NCBI RefSeq assembly: GCF_019456655.1
Contig: NZ_CP080332.1
Location: 3,038,001 to 3,102,000, forward strand
Length of the DNA stretch: 64,000 nt
DNA from: Mycolicibacterium diernhoferi
Lineage (GTDB): Bacteria; Actinomycetota; Actinomycetes; Mycobacteriales; Mycobacteriaceae
Reading direction: 5' to 3'
Shown: in pieces, positions 1-12,521 of the stretch
Numbering within the stretch: the first letter of the stretch is position 1
How the letters are laid out: each line of letters opens with the position of its first letter
Notes under the pieces: model-generated
What the model was told of the DNA's origin: nothing
The model's input: the letters and a program-made list of their open reading frames with translations, nothing else
Databases searched by the model: none
Position numbers and translations under genes: made by a program

Positions 1-776
1 GCCGTATCCGCTCCGCGAGCAACGCCACCTTCCTGTGCGAGGCACAGCTGGGGGAGCAGACGGTGCACTGCGTCTACAAACCGGTCGCCGGTGAGGCCCC
101 GCTGTGGGATTTCCCGGACGGCACGCTGGCGGGACGGGAGCGCGCCGCCTATCTGGTGTCGGCCGCGCTGGGCTGGGACATCGTGCCGTACACCATCATT
201 CGTGACGGACCGGCCGGCCCGGGCATGGTGCAGCGCTGGGTCGATCAACCCGGCGACGCGCTGACCGAGGATGCCGCCGAACCCGCTGACCCGGACGCCG
301 GACCCGATCTGGTCGACCTGCTGCCTGCGGGCCGGTTACCGGCCGGCTACCTGGCGATCCTGCAGGCCTACGACTACGCCGGGGACCCGGTCACCCTGGT
401 CCACGCCGACGACGACCGGCTGCGCCGGATGGCCGTGTTCGACGTGCTGATCAACAACGCCGACCGCAAGGGCGGGCACATCCTGACCGGGGTGGACGGA
501 CGCGTTCGCGGCGTCGACCACGGGGTGAGCCTGCACAGCGAGGACAAACTGCGCACCGTGCTCTGGGGCTGGGCCGGCAAACCCGTCGACGACGAGACGC
601 TCGCCGCGGTGGCGGGGCTGCGCGACAAGCTCGACGGTGAGCTGGCCGAGCAACTCGGTGAGCACCTCACCGCCCGCGAGGTGGCCGCGCTGCGGGCCAG
701 GGTCAGCGAGCTGCTGGATCATCCGGTGATGCCGACCCCGGATCGGCACCGGCCGATCCCGTGGCCGGCGTTCTAG
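1..776 (+). CDS. SCO1664-like, PI3/4-kinase-related conserved protein (5' end missing)
   Basis: The reading frame is already open at nt 3, so the true start lies before the window; the GTG at 63 is internal. The visible part has the block VYKPVAGEAPLWDFPDGTLA, then GPGMVQRWV, and near the C terminus a catalytic-loop-like DVLINNADRKGGH followed by GVDHG, an arrangement reminiscent of phosphatidylinositol 3-/4-kinase folds. This matches my memory of the actinobacterial SCO1664 family, whose substrate is not known. The stop is four bases from the stop of the convergent DUF2628 gene. Family assignment is fairly secure; enzymatic activity is an inference from the two motifs. Confidence 0.75.
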   Translation, partial: RIRSASNATFLCEAQLGEQTVHCVYKPVAGEAPLWDFPDGTLAGRERAAYLVSAALGWDIVPYTIIRDGPAGPGMVQRWVDQPGDALTEDAAEPADPDAGPDLVDLLPAGRLPAGYLAILQAYDYAGDPVTLVHADDDRLRRMAVFDVLINNADRKGGHILTGVDGRVRGVDHGVSLHSEDKLRTVLWGWAGKPVDDETLAAVAGLRDKLDGELAEQLGEHLTAREVAALRARVSELLDHPVMPTPDRHRPIPWPAF

Positions 777-780
777 GACG

Positions 781-1188
781 TCACATCGAGGTGCGGGGAC
801 CGAACCCCTCGAACGGATTCCACGACTGGCTGCCCCGGGCGTGCAGGTAGTAGGCGTAGTTGGCGGTGGACATGATCGCCCCGGCGAACGCGAACGTGAT
901 CACCTGGGTCAGGAACTGCGACGCATGCAGCGATGCGAGCAGTACCCCCAGCCCGAAGCCGATGCCCAGCAGCGTGGTGCCCTTGCGCCACATGCCCTTG
1001 ACGTAGAAGTAGATGAAGCCGAACAGCAGCGCCCACACGTTCGACGTCAGGCGCACCTTGTCCCAGAACGGCAGGGTGCGGTAGGCGGCCTTGGCCACCG
1101 GTGACGAGTTGGGCAGGCCGTACAGATCGAAGAAGGCGAACCGGCGCTGCCAGGAGGGGGCGAGTTCGCCCGCCGCGGGTGCGGTCAT
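781..1188 (-). CDS. DUF2628 small integral membrane protein
   Basis: A 135-residue protein starting [14 protein letters not shown] soluble N-terminal 45 residues is followed by hydrophobic stretches [29 protein letters not shown] and [20 protein letters not shown], suggesting three membrane passes. The layout (short cytosolic lead, [25 protein letters not shown] core) is that of DUF2628. The open frame runs on far upstream, but the ATG at 1188 has an AAAGG element about 10 bases before it, and the longer frame would run antisense across cysQ. Function unknown. It is divergent from cysQ with about 125 bases between starts. Confidence 0.75.
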   Translation of the reverse strand: MTAPAAGELAPSWQRRFAFFDLYGLPNSSPVAKAAYRTLPFWDKVRLTSNVWALLFGFIYFYVKGMWRKGTTLLGIGFGLGVLLASLHASQFLTQVITFAFAGAIMSTANYAYYLHARGSQSWNPFEGFGPRTSM

Positions 1189-1314
1189 GAACGGGTCGCC
1201 TTTCGAGAAAATCCGGGTTTGATCGAGCCCATCTTGAGCCATCGAGGCGCATCGTGGAGCGTTTCCCGACACGTGCCCTGCGACCCGGCCCGGCGGCCAA
1301 GCAATACTGGGTCG

Positions 1315-2085
1315 GTGAATTCCGCCGCGCAGACCGACGCCGACGTGGCCGCCATGGTCGCTGCCGAGGCGGGCGAACTGCTGGTGGCGTTGCGCGAGGA
1401 GGTCGGTTTCTACGACTCCTACGAGCTCGGTGACGCCGGAGACCGCCACGCCAACGTGCTGATCCTCAAACGGCTCGCCGAACTGCGCCCGGGCGATGCG
1501 GTGCTCTCCGAGGAGGCGGCCGACGACCTGTCCCGGGTGCACGCCGAGCGGGTGTGGATCGTCGACCCGGTCGACGGGACCCGGGAGTTCTCCATGCGCG
1601 GGCACGCCGACTGGGCGGTGCACATCGCGTTGTGGCAGCGCAACGGAACTTCTGAGGGCCTGATCACCGACGCCGCGGTCGCGCTGCCGGCGATCGGTGA
1701 GGTCTACCGCACCGACACGGTGACCGCCCCACCGCCGCGCCGCGAGGGACCCATCCGCATCACCGCCAGCACCTACCGGCCCCCGGCGGTGCTGTGGTGG
1801 CTGCGCGAGCATCTCGATATCGAGGTGGTCCGGATCGGTTCGGCCGGCGCGAAGGCGATGGCCGTGGTGCGCGGGGACGTCGACGCCTACATCCACGCCG
1901 GCGGGCAGTGGGAGTGGGACTCGGCGGCGCCGGCCGGGGTGGTGCAGGCCGCCGGGCTGCACGCCTCCCGGCTGGGTGGGGCGCCGCTGATCTACAACCG
2001 CCGCGACCCCTACCTGCCGGACCTGTTGATGTGCCGTACCGAGCTGGCCGACACACTGCTGCAGAGCATCCGGTCCGCGTTTTGA
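1315..2085 (+). CDS. cysQ: 3'(2'),5'-bisphosphate nucleotidase CysQ / inositol monophosphatase family
   Basis: A 256-residue Mg-dependent, Li-sensitive phosphatase family protein. In mycobacteria CysQ removes the 3'-phosphate of PAP/PAPS, keeping sulfate assimilation flowing, and also acts on inositol phosphates and fructose-1,6-bisphosphate. The metal-binding loop [10 protein letters not shown] is at residues 83-92, the preceding glutamate pair lies in LSEEAADD around 66-67, and the second metal motif WEWDSAAP begins near 199. I chose the GTG at 1315 because it gives [15 protein letters not shown]..., in register with the M. tuberculosis protein as I recall it (about 267 aa); the longer frame from 1219 is not family-like. 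It precedes mshC in the same direction, the usual mycobacterial order. Confidence 0.9.
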   Translation: MNSAAQTDADVAAMVAAEAGELLVALREEVGFYDSYELGDAGDRHANVLILKRLAELRPGDAVLSEEAADDLSRVHAERVWIVDPVDGTREFSMRGHADWAVHIALWQRNGTSEGLITDAAVALPAIGEVYRTDTVTAPPPRREGPIRITASTYRPPAVLWWLREHLDIEVVRIGSAGAKAMAVVRGDVDAYIHAGGQWEWDSAAPAGVVQAAGLHASRLGGAPLIYNRRDPYLPDLLMCRTELADTLLQSIRSAF

Positions 2086-2204
2086 CCCGGATCGCCGATT
2101 GCGGGAATGTATTCGGCGCCGAACTTGTCGGTTCCGGTGAGCGACAACCGGCACGACCACACCATCGAAAGGCATCGGTGACCGAACACCCTAGAGTCGA
2201 CGTC

Positions 2205-3443
2205 ATGCAGTCCTGGCCGGCGCCGACCATTCCCACGTTGCCCGGCCGGGGTGTACCGCTGCGCCTGTACGACACCGCCGACCGGCAGGTGCGCCCGGTG
2301 TCACCCGGCCAGACCGCCACCATGTACGTGTGCGGGATCACCCCGTATGACGCGACCCACCTCGGCCACGCCGCGACCTACCTGGCCTTCGACCTGGTCA
2401 ACCGGGTGTGGCGGGACGGCGGACACGATGTGCACTACGTGCAGAACATCACCGACGTGGACGACCCGTTGTTCGAACGGGCCGAGCGCGACGGTATCGA
2501 CTGGCGTGAGCTCGGCGACCGCGAGACGCAGCTGTTCCGGGAGGACATGACCGCGCTGCGGGTGCTGCCACCGCGCGACTACGTGGCCGCCACCGACGCG
2601 ATCGCCGAGGTGATCGCGCTGGTGGAGAAGATGCTGGCGTCCGGGGCCGCGTACGTGGTCGACGATGCGCAGTACCCGGACGTGTACTTCCGCGCCGACG
2701 CCACCGAGCAGTTCGGCTACGAATCGGGTTACGACCACGACACCATGGCGCGGCTGTTCGCCGAACGCGGTGGTGACCCGGACCGCGCCGGTAAGGCCGA
2801 TCCGCTCGACGCCCTGCTGTGGCGCGCGCAGCGGCCGGGCGAACCCAGCTGGCCCTCACCGTTCGGGGCCGGCCGGCCGGGCTGGCATGTGGAGTGCACG
2901 GCCATCGCCCTGGACCGCATCGGGACCGGACTGGACATCCAGGGCGGCGGGTCGGATCTCATCTTCCCGCACCACGAGTTCTCCGCCGCGCACGCCGAAT
3001 GTGTCACGGGGGAGCGCCGATTCGCCCGGCACTATGTGCACGCCGGGATGATCGGCTGGGACGGGCACAAGATGAGCAAGAGCCGCGGCAACCTGGTGCT
3101 GGTGTCGCAGTTGCGCGCCGACGGGGTCGATCCGGGTGCGGTGCGGCTGGGACTGTTCGCCGGTCACTACCGCGCGGACCGGTACTGGAGCCCGGCCATC
3201 CTGGACGAGGCCGACATCCGGCTGCAGCGGTGGCGCGCCGCGACGGCGCTGCCGTCCGGACCGGATGCCACCGATGTGCTGAGCCGGGTGCGCAGCTACC
3301 TGGCCGACGACCTGGACACCCCCAAAGCGCTTGCCGCTCTTGATGGCTGGTGTACCGACGCGCTGACCTACGGCGGCGGTGACCAGTCGGCTCCAAAGCT
3401 GGTCGCCGACATCGTCGACAGTTTGCTGGGTATAGACCTTTAA
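2205..3443 (+). CDS. mshC: Cysteine:1D-myo-inosityl 2-amino-2-deoxy-alpha-D-glucopyranoside ligase MshC
   Basis: Third enzyme of mycothiol synthesis: it ligates cysteine to GlcN-Ins using ATP, via a cysteinyl-AMP intermediate. It is a cysteinyl-tRNA-synthetase-derived fold. The zinc/cysteine site begins at Cys43 in [13 protein letters not shown], which also holds the HIGH-type motif (residues 51-55). [10 protein letters not shown] supplies further zinc ligands and KMSKS lies at 289-293. The protein is 412 aa; the family is about 414. The start MQSW at 2205 matches the family, but an in-frame GTG at 2178 has a better ribosome-binding site (GAAAGG, 6 bases upstream), so an N-terminal extension of nine residues is possible. 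The anticodon-binding domain of CysS is absent, as expected. Confidence 0.95.
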   Translation: MQSWPAPTIPTLPGRGVPLRLYDTADRQVRPVSPGQTATMYVCGITPYDATHLGHAATYLAFDLVNRVWRDGGHDVHYVQNITDVDDPLFERAERDGIDWRELGDRETQLFREDMTALRVLPPRDYVAATDAIAEVIALVEKMLASGAAYVVDDAQYPDVYFRADATEQFGYESGYDHDTMARLFAERGGDPDRAGKADPLDALLWRAQRPGEPSWPSPFGAGRPGWHVECTAIALDRIGTGLDIQGGGSDLIFPHHEFSAAHAECVTGERRFARHYVHAGMIGWDGHKMSKSRGNLVLVSQLRADGVDPGAVRLGLFAGHYRADRYWSPAILDEADIRLQRWRAATALPSGPDATDVLSRVRSYLADDLDTPKALAALDGWCTDALTYGGGDQSAPKLVADIVDSLLGIDL

Positions 3444-3485
3444 CCACCCACCTGCAGGAACGACACGGCGGGTACGTTGACCGCC

Positions 3486-4367
3486 ATGAGCTCCCTGCAC
3501 GGCAAGGTCGTCTTCATCACCGGTGGTGCCCGTGGGGTGGGCGCGGAGGTGGCCCGCCGGCTGCGCCGTAGGGGCGCGAAACTGGTGCTCACCGACCTGG
3601 ACGCCGCGCCGCTGGCCGAGCTGGCCGCCGAGCTGGGCGGTGACGCTCACGTGCTGACCGTCCTGGCCGATGTGCGTGACCTCCCGGCCATGCAACGCGC
3701 CGCCGACGCGGCGGTGGCCCGCTTCGGTGGCATCGATGTGGTGCTGGCCAACGCCGGTATCGCCTGCTTCGGCTCCGTCCTGCAGGTCGATCCCGCCGCC
3801 TTCAAACGGGTGCAGGACGTCAACGTCGTCGGCGTCTTCAACACGGTCCGCGCCACCCTGCCGGCGGTCATCGAGCGGCGCGGCTACGTGCTGGTGGTGT
3901 CCTCGCTGGCGGCCTTCACCTCGGCCCCGGGGCTGGCGGCCTACCACGCCTCCAAGGCCGGCGCCGAGTACTTCGCCAACACCTTGCGCCTGGAGGTCGC
4001 CCACCTCGGGGTGGACGTCGGGTCCGCGCACATGAGCTGGATCGACACCCCGCTGGTGCAGGACGCCAAGGCCGACCTGGCCGCGTTCCGTGAGATGCTC
4101 GCCCGGATGCCCGGCCCGCTCAAGCGCACCACCACGGTCACCGAATGCGGTGCCGCGTTCGTCAAGGGCATCGAGCGCCGCAAGAAGCGGATCTACAGCC
4201 CGCGCTGGGTGGGGGTGTTCCGGTGGATCCGCCCGCTGGTCTCGACCCCGTTGGCCGAGCGCGACATCCGGCGGTTCACCCCCGAACTGCTGCCCGAACT
4301 CGACGCCGAGGCAACCGCCCTGGGCCGCAACACCAGCGCACGCACCGAAGCATTGGAGAAGCAGTGA
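3486..4367 (+). CDS. Short-chain dehydrogenase/reductase (Rv2129c-like)
   Basis: A 293-residue SDR. The Rossmann glycine motif TGGARGVG is at about residues 12-19, NAG follows in LANAGIACFG, and the catalytic Ser-Tyr-Lys set is in VVSSLAAF plus Tyr153 and Lys157 (YHASK). The C-terminal RRFTPELLPELDAEATALG tail is the longer type seen in mycobacterial SDRs next to mshC. The substrate is unknown. The ATG at 3486 is preferred to the TTG at 3477. Its TGA overlaps the GTG of the next gene (GTGA), so the two are probably co-translated. Confidence 0.85.
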   Translation: MSSLHGKVVFITGGARGVGAEVARRLRRRGAKLVLTDLDAAPLAELAAELGGDAHVLTVLADVRDLPAMQRAADAAVARFGGIDVVLANAGIACFGSVLQVDPAAFKRVQDVNVVGVFNTVRATLPAVIERRGYVLVVSSLAAFTSAPGLAAYHASKAGAEYFANTLRLEVAHLGVDVGSAHMSWIDTPLVQDAKADLAAFREMLARMPGPLKRTTTVTECGAAFVKGIERRKKRIYSPRWVGVFRWIRPLVSTPLAERDIRRFTPELLPELDAEATALGRNTSARTEALEKQ

Positions 4368-5800
4368 CCCGTCTGCTGTCGGTGATGGTCCTCATCGCCG
4401 CCCTGGCCGGCTGCAGTCCCGCCGCCAAGGAACCGGATCCGACCCCCACGCAGAGCGCTGCCGAGGATCGTCCGGTCTCCCTCGACGAGGCCCGTGCGAT
4501 CGCGAAAGAGGCCTACGTCTACGGGTTTCCGATGGTCGACAACTATCGGGTGCAGTACGCCTACTTCGTGGACAAGGAGGACCCGGAGTACAAGGGCGGC
4601 TGGAACGCCATCCACAACTTCGCACGGGTGTCCACGCCCGCGGACACCGCGATCCAGACCCCGAATTCGGACACCCCGTACTCGTTCGTCGGCGCGGACC
4701 TGCGCGCCGAGCCGTTGGTGCTGACGGTGCCACCGATCGAACAGGACCGCTACTACTCCCTGCAGTTCGTCGACGGCTACACCTACAACGTCGGGTACGT
4801 GGGCAGCCGGACCACGGGCAACAACGGCGGGCGCTACCTGCTGGCCGGGCCCGGCTGGCAGGGCGAGAAACCCGAGGGCATCGACGAGGTCATCCGGTCC
4901 GGCACGGATCTGGCGTTCGTGCTGTACCGCACCCAGTTGTTCGGGCCGTCCGACATCGACGAGGTCAAGTCGATCCAGGCCGGTTACCAGGTGGCGCCGC
5001 TGTCGGTGGCGCTCAACCAGCCGTCGCCGGCGGCCGCCCCGCCGATCGACTTCACCCCGCCGCTGACCGCGGAGGCGCAGAAGACCTCGCCGCAGTTCTT
5101 CGAGGTGCTCAACGCCGCGCTGCGGTTCGCCCCGGCGCAACCGGGCGAACAGGAACTACGGGACCGGTTCGCGCGCATCGGCATCGGGCCGGGCGGTGAC
5201 TTCGACGCCGACAAACTGAGCCCGGAGATGCGCACGGCCGTCGAGGACGGCATGGCGGACGCCTGGGCCGAGTTCGACGCGTTCAAGAAGGACAAGGTCG
5301 ACACCGGCGAGGTCGGCTCGGCGCAGTTCTTCGGCACCGCCGAGGACCTCGACGGCAATTACCTGTACCGGATGGCCGGCGCGGTGCTGGGCATCTACGG
5401 CAACACCGCGGCCGAGGCGCTGTACCCGAGTGCGATGAACGACTCCGACGGGGCGCCACTGACCGGGGCCCAGCGCTACACCTACCGGTTCGAGCCGGGA
5501 CAACTGCCACCGGTCAACGCGTTCTGGTCGCTGACCATGTACGAGCTGCCGTCCAGTCTGCTGGTGGACAATCCGATCAACCGGTATCTGATCAACTCGG
5601 AGATGCTGCCGCAGTTGGTGCCCGACGCGGACGGCGGCTACACGCTGCTGATCCAGCACGACTCGCCCGGGGCCGACAAGGAACCCAACTGGCTGCCGGC
5701 ACCCGAGGGACCGTTCGCCCTGGTGTTGCGGCTGTACTGGCCCAAGCCGGACGCGCTGAACGGCAGCTGGCAGGCGCCGCAGCCGGAGCGGGTCGGTTAG
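4364..5800 (+). CDS. DUF1254/DUF1214 domain lipoprotein
   Basis: A 478-residue protein with a lipoprotein signal: VTRLLSVMVLIAALAGC puts the lipobox LAGC at residues 14-17, so Cys17 is the expected lipidated residue. The mature part has an N-terminal DUF1254 region (VYGFPMVDNYRVQYAY, ... TPNSDTPYSFVGADL) and a C-terminal DUF1214 region (RFEPGQLPPVNAFWSLTMYELP, ... LLIQHDSPGADKEPNWLPAP). Such proteins are common in mycobacteria; their role is not established. The GTG start overlaps the stop of the SDR upstream; an in-frame ATG at 4385 would shorten the signal too much. The TAG stop overlaps the TAA of the convergent PAC2 gene (shared TTAG at 5797-5800). Confidence 0.85.
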   Translation: MTRLLSVMVLIAALAGCSPAAKEPDPTPTQSAAEDRPVSLDEARAIAKEAYVYGFPMVDNYRVQYAYFVDKEDPEYKGGWNAIHNFARVSTPADTAIQTPNSDTPYSFVGADLRAEPLVLTVPPIEQDRYYSLQFVDGYTYNVGYVGSRTTGNNGGRYLLAGPGWQGEKPEGIDEVIRSGTDLAFVLYRTQLFGPSDIDEVKSIQAGYQVAPLSVALNQPSPAAAPPIDFTPPLTAEAQKTSPQFFEVLNAALRFAPAQPGEQELRDRFARIGIGPGGDFDADKLSPEMRTAVEDGMADAWAEFDAFKKDKVDTGEVGSAQFFGTAEDLDGNYLYRMAGAVLGIYGNTAAEALYPSAMNDSDGAPLTGAQRYTYRFEPGQLPPVNAFWSLTMYELPSSLLVDNPINRYLINSEMLPQLVPDADGGYTLLIQHDSPGADKEPNWLPAPEGPFALVLRLYWPKPDALNGSWQAPQPERVG

Positions 5801-6666
5801 CGGCCACGCCTACGCAGGTACCGCTCGAACTCGGCGGCCAGCGCGTCGCCGTCGATCTTGCCCAGCGCCTCGTTCATGTCCACCTCGGCGTCGCCGCGTT
5901 CCTCCAGTGACTGCACGTACTCGGCGATCTCGTCGTCCTCGGCGGTCATCTCGGTGACGGCCTGCTCCCACTCCTCGGCCGCGGTGGGCAGATCGGCCAA
6001 CGGCACCTCGATGTCCAGGACGTCCTCGACGCGCCGTAGCAGCGCCACGGTGGCCTTCGGGTTGGGCGGCTGGGACACGTAGTGCGGAACCGCCGCCCAG
6101 AACGTCACCGCCGGGATCCCGGCCTGCACGCAGGCGTCCTGGAACACCCCGGCGATACCGGTGGGTCCCTCGTAGCGGGTCTCCTCCAGGCCGAAGAGCT
6201 TGGCCGATTCCGCCGAGTACGCGGCACCGGACACCGGGACCGGGCGGGTGTGCGGTGTGTCGGCGAGCAGCGCACCCAGAATGACGACGGTGTCGACGTT
6301 CAGCTTGTCGGCGATGGCCAGCAGTTCCGCGCAGAACGTGCGCCAGCGCATGTTCGGTTCGACCCCGTGCATCAGCACGATGTCGCGGTCGCTGCCCGGC
6401 GGGCGGCAGTGCGAGATCCGCATCGACGGCCAGACCAACTCACGTGTGACGCCGTCGATCTGGCGGATCACCGGGCGATTCACCTGGTAGTCGTAGTAGC
6501 TCTCGTCGTCGATCTCGACGATGGTCACGGCTTCCCAGATCGCGTCCAGGTGCTCCAGGGCTCCGCTGGCCGCGTCGCCGGCGTCGTTCCAGCCCTCGAA
6601 GGCCGCCACCACGACTGTGTTCTGCAGCTCCGGCAGGCCGGGCACGCTCGGATCCGACGGTGTCAC
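5797..6666 (-). CDS. PAC2 (proteasome assembly chaperone 2) family protein, Rv2125-like
   Basis: A 289-residue protein whose core LPELQNTVVVAAFEGWNDAGDAA, then HYVSQPPNPKATVALLRRVEDVL, identifies the bacterial PAC2 family. The M. tuberculosis member is Rv2125 (about 292 aa). Eukaryotic PAC2 helps assemble proteasome alpha rings; the bacterial role is unknown and many actinobacteria carry two paralogues. I took the GTG at 6666 (VTPSDPSVPGL), since the frame above it (to 6819) adds an Arg-rich non-family extension. The C-terminal acidic region (TAEDDEIAEYVQSLEERGDAEVD) is typical. It is divergent from metH. Confidence 0.85.
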   Translation of the reverse strand: MTPSDPSVPGLPELQNTVVVAAFEGWNDAGDAASGALEHLDAIWEAVTIVEIDDESYYDYQVNRPVIRQIDGVTRELVWPSMRISHCRPPGSDRDIVLMHGVEPNMRWRTFCAELLAIADKLNVDTVVILGALLADTPHTRPVPVSGAAYSAESAKLFGLEETRYEGPTGIAGVFQDACVQAGIPAVTFWAAVPHYVSQPPNPKATVALLRRVEDVLDIEVPLADLPTAAEEWEQAVTEMTAEDDEIAEYVQSLEERGDAEVDMNEALGKIDGDALAAEFERYLRRRGR

Positions 6667-7016
6667 ACTGCCAGCGTAAGCCCTGGATCGCAGCGAGGAG
6701 CCACGGCGGGCCACACGGCGATTTGCGGCCCGGATCCCCGTGGTCAGGGCGGTGCGGGACAAATCCATTTGGCTAGCCGGACTACTCTGTTCCTGTGACC
6801 GCCGGCTTGCGACACCCACGCGACACCCGCCGACCGGACCTGTTCGGCCGGCGTGTCATGCCCGGTGCCGGCGTCAAGGCCGGTGCCCGCGAGGTCGAGG
6901 CCAAATGCGTTGGACTGCAACAGGTCCAGCCCTGGTGTCGTTGACCTGCCGACAGGTCCCGCGAACTGTCATCGCGGTGACGAGTTGGGCGTCCGGACGT
7001 CGATCGGGTGACGACG
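6667..7016. other. Non-coding stretch between PAC2 gene and metH promoter
   Basis: About 350 bases between the divergent PAC2 and metH genes with no credible ORF on either strand. A GCGACACCC direct repeat occurs at about 6809-6828. I see no cobalamin-riboswitch B12-box here. It presumably holds both promoters, but I cannot place the PAC2 one. Confidence 0.4.
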
Positions 7017-7022
7017 TAGACT
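7017..7022 (+). promoter_or_regulatory. Possible -10 hexamer of the metH leader transcript (TAGACT)
   Basis: TAGACT fits the mycobacterial TANNNT -10 pattern and would start RNA near 7029, exactly where the folded leader begins at 7030. No recognisable -35 is present, which is common in mycobacteria. The placement is supported mainly by its fit with the aptamer boundary. Confidence 0.35.
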
Positions 7023-7028
7023 TTCCAA

Positions 7029-7122
7029 GGTCGAGAGGCGTTGCAACGGTTATCTGGGGGCTGTTTCCCCTGGTATCCGCCACGCTCGGCAGAGTCAAGG
7101 ACGCCTTCCGCCACGGAAGGAG
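7029..7122 (+). promoter_or_regulatory. Candidate S-adenosylhomocysteine (SAH) riboswitch upstream of metH
   Basis: Seen in sequence: GTCGAG (7030-7035) pairs with CTCGGC (7085-7090). The adjacent AGGCGT (7036-7041) pairs perfectly with ACGCCT (7101-7106), which lies outside the first helix and so forms a pseudoknot. Between them is the conserved-looking TTGCAACGG (7041-7049) and an internal hairpin GGTTATC...GGTATCC capped by GGGG/CCCC (7056-7070). Downstream, CCTTCCG (7104-7110) can pair with CGGAAGG (7114-7120), hiding the metH ribosome-binding site. That hairpin competes with the pseudoknot for 7104-7106. This topology and the CGAG..GCG.TGCAAC..GCTCG..CGCC order match the SAH riboswitch class as I remember it. 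Ligand binding would free the Shine-Dalgarno, an ON switch. Confidence 0.75.
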
Positions 7123-7127
7123 TGCAC

Positions 7128-10868
<3,741 letters not shown>

Positions 10869-10871
10869 GGC

Positions 10872-11675
10872 TCAGCCGAACCGGTCCGCGTTCAGCTTGG
10901 CCCACTCGGCGATCGAGATCGCCGGTGCGCCAGTCAGTTCGGCGACGAGGTCGTTGGCCTGCTGGGGTGTCTGCACGCCGGCCGCCAGGAGGTCGACGTA
11001 CCAGCTCGCCTGCTCACCCATGACCGGCGCGAGCGTTGCCAGCGCCTCCTCGCGGCTACACGTCTCGAACCGGACCGGCCTGCCGATGCCGATCCCGATC
11101 TGTTCGGCGATCTGGGCCCGGGTCAGCGCCTCGGGCCCGGTGAGCTCATACATCCGGCCCAGGTGCGCATCGTCGGGTGCGGCGAGCAACGCCGCGGCGA
11201 CGCGGGCGATGTCGTCCATCGCGATCGGCGCCTCCACCACGTCGGGGTAGGGCTCTCGAACCGTGCCGGTCGCCGCGATCTGGGTGGCCCACATGGCGAA
11301 GTTCTCGCAGAACTCACCCGGCCCGAGCTGGATGGCCGGCACCGCGGCCGCCGCGATCACGTCGGCATGCTGCTGCCAGTGCGCGCCACCGGAGAGCGCC
11401 ACCACATAGGACACGCGGGCCGCGGCGATCATCTCGCACGTGATGCCGATCGTCGGCGGGTACGGCGCCAGGTACACCCGGTCCACATCGGCCAGCGCCA
11501 CCGACATCGTCTCCGGCCTGCCGAGGAAACCGGTGACCACCTCCACGCCGTCGGGCAGATTCGCCTTGGCCGGATCGGTGGTCAATGCCCGGATATCCCG
11601 GACTCCCAGCTCGAGCAGTCGATCCACGACCTTGCGGCCGATGTTGCCGGTGGCGCCCGTCACAAGAACCGTCAT
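10872..11675 (-). CDS. NmrA-like NAD(P)-binding protein
   Basis: A 267-residue atypical short-chain dehydrogenase fold. It starts MTVLVTGATGNIG, with the nucleotide-binding GATGNIG at residues 7-13, and continues with VVALSGGAHW, LGPGEFCENF and YELTGPEALTRAQIAEQIG, as in NmrA/HSCARG and quinone-oxidoreductase-like NAD(P)H-binding proteins. There is no SDR Tyr-x3-Lys pair, so it may be a redox sensor or an NAD(P)H-dependent reductase. It is convergent with metH, three bases between stops, and divergent from the HAD gene. Confidence 0.8.
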   Translation of the reverse strand: MTVLVTGATGNIGRKVVDRLLELGVRDIRALTTDPAKANLPDGVEVVTGFLGRPETMSVALADVDRVYLAPYPPTIGITCEMIAAARVSYVVALSGGAHWQQHADVIAAAAVPAIQLGPGEFCENFAMWATQIAATGTVREPYPDVVEAPIAMDDIARVAAALLAAPDDAHLGRMYELTGPEALTRAQIAEQIGIGIGRPVRFETCSREEALATLAPVMGEQASWYVDLLAAGVQTPQQANDLVAELTGAPAISIAEWAKLNADRFG

Positions 11676-11748
11676 GGCACCACGTTAGCCGCGCGCCCCG
11701 ACGAGCTTCGATTTCCGGGCCCCCGGAGTCGATGAGAGGATGGCACCC

Positions 11749-12432
11749 ATGCGTGCTGTGTTGTGGGATATGGATGGCACCATCGTGGACTCCGAAAAGC
11801 TCTGGGACTTCGGCATTCACGAGCTCTACCGCCAACACGGACGGCAGCTGAGCGCCCAGGTGCGGACCAGCACGATCGGCGGCTCGAGTGAGACCGTGAT
11901 GCAGATCGTGTACGCCGACCTGGGCCTGGATCCCGACCCCGCGGACATGGCCCGGACCGCGGACTGGCTGCACGAATACGTCGGGGGACTCTTCGCGACC
12001 GGCCTGCCGTGGTGCGCCGGCGCCCGGGAAATGCTCGACGGCCTGACCGCCGCCGGGGTTCCGATGGCGTTGGTGACCAACACCCGTCGCGATCTGGCCG
12101 ATCAGGCCCTGGAGTCGATCGGCCGGCACTACTTCTCGGTTTCGGTGTGCGGGGACGAAGTGCCCGCGGGCAAGCCGTCGCCCGACCCGTATCTGCGGGC
12201 CGCCGAGCTGCTGGGTCTGGATCCCGCGGACTGCCTGGCGATCGAGGACTCGGTGACGGGCTCGACGTCGGCGGAGTCCGCCGGGTGCGCGGTTCTGGTC
12301 GTGCCCAATGAGATCGAGGTGCCGTCCGGCCCGCGCCGGCGGCACGCCGAATCCCTGGCCGGGCTGACAGTGCACGATCTACGGGTGGTGCACACCGAAC
12401 TCGGCGCCGATCAGGACGAACGCAGCGCCTGA
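11749..12432 (+). CDS. HAD-superfamily hydrolase (beta-phosphoglucomutase/phosphatase-like)
   Basis: A 227-residue HAD hydrolase. Motif I is D7-M-D9-G-T (WDMDGTIVDSE), motif II is LVTNTRRD, and motif III/IV is GKPSPDPYLRAAELLG...CLAIEDS. The helical cap between motifs I and II (subclass I) is present. The substrate cannot be told; relatives act on sugar phosphates. I prefer ATG 11749 to the ATG at 11740, because GAGAGG (11734-11739) abuts 11740 but is nine bases from 11749. Confidence 0.85.
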   Translation: MRAVLWDMDGTIVDSEKLWDFGIHELYRQHGRQLSAQVRTSTIGGSSETVMQIVYADLGLDPDPADMARTADWLHEYVGGLFATGLPWCAGAREMLDGLTAAGVPMALVTNTRRDLADQALESIGRHYFSVSVCGDEVPAGKPSPDPYLRAAELLGLDPADCLAIEDSVTGSTSAESAGCAVLVVPNEIEVPSGPRRRHAESLAGLTVHDLRVVHTELGADQDERSA

Positions 12433-12521
12433 TTTCCTCTCCGGGTAACGGTCCATTACCCACCGCGTCTGTGCGATTGTGATGTGGCACCCATCACAGC
12501 GCGCTGCGGAAGGACGAGTCG

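Noticed and set aside
6667..7127. Cobalamin (B12) or SAM-IV riboswitch upstream of metH
   Set aside because: No B12-box-like element and none of the SAM-IV core blocks are visible. The helices fit the SAH class instead.
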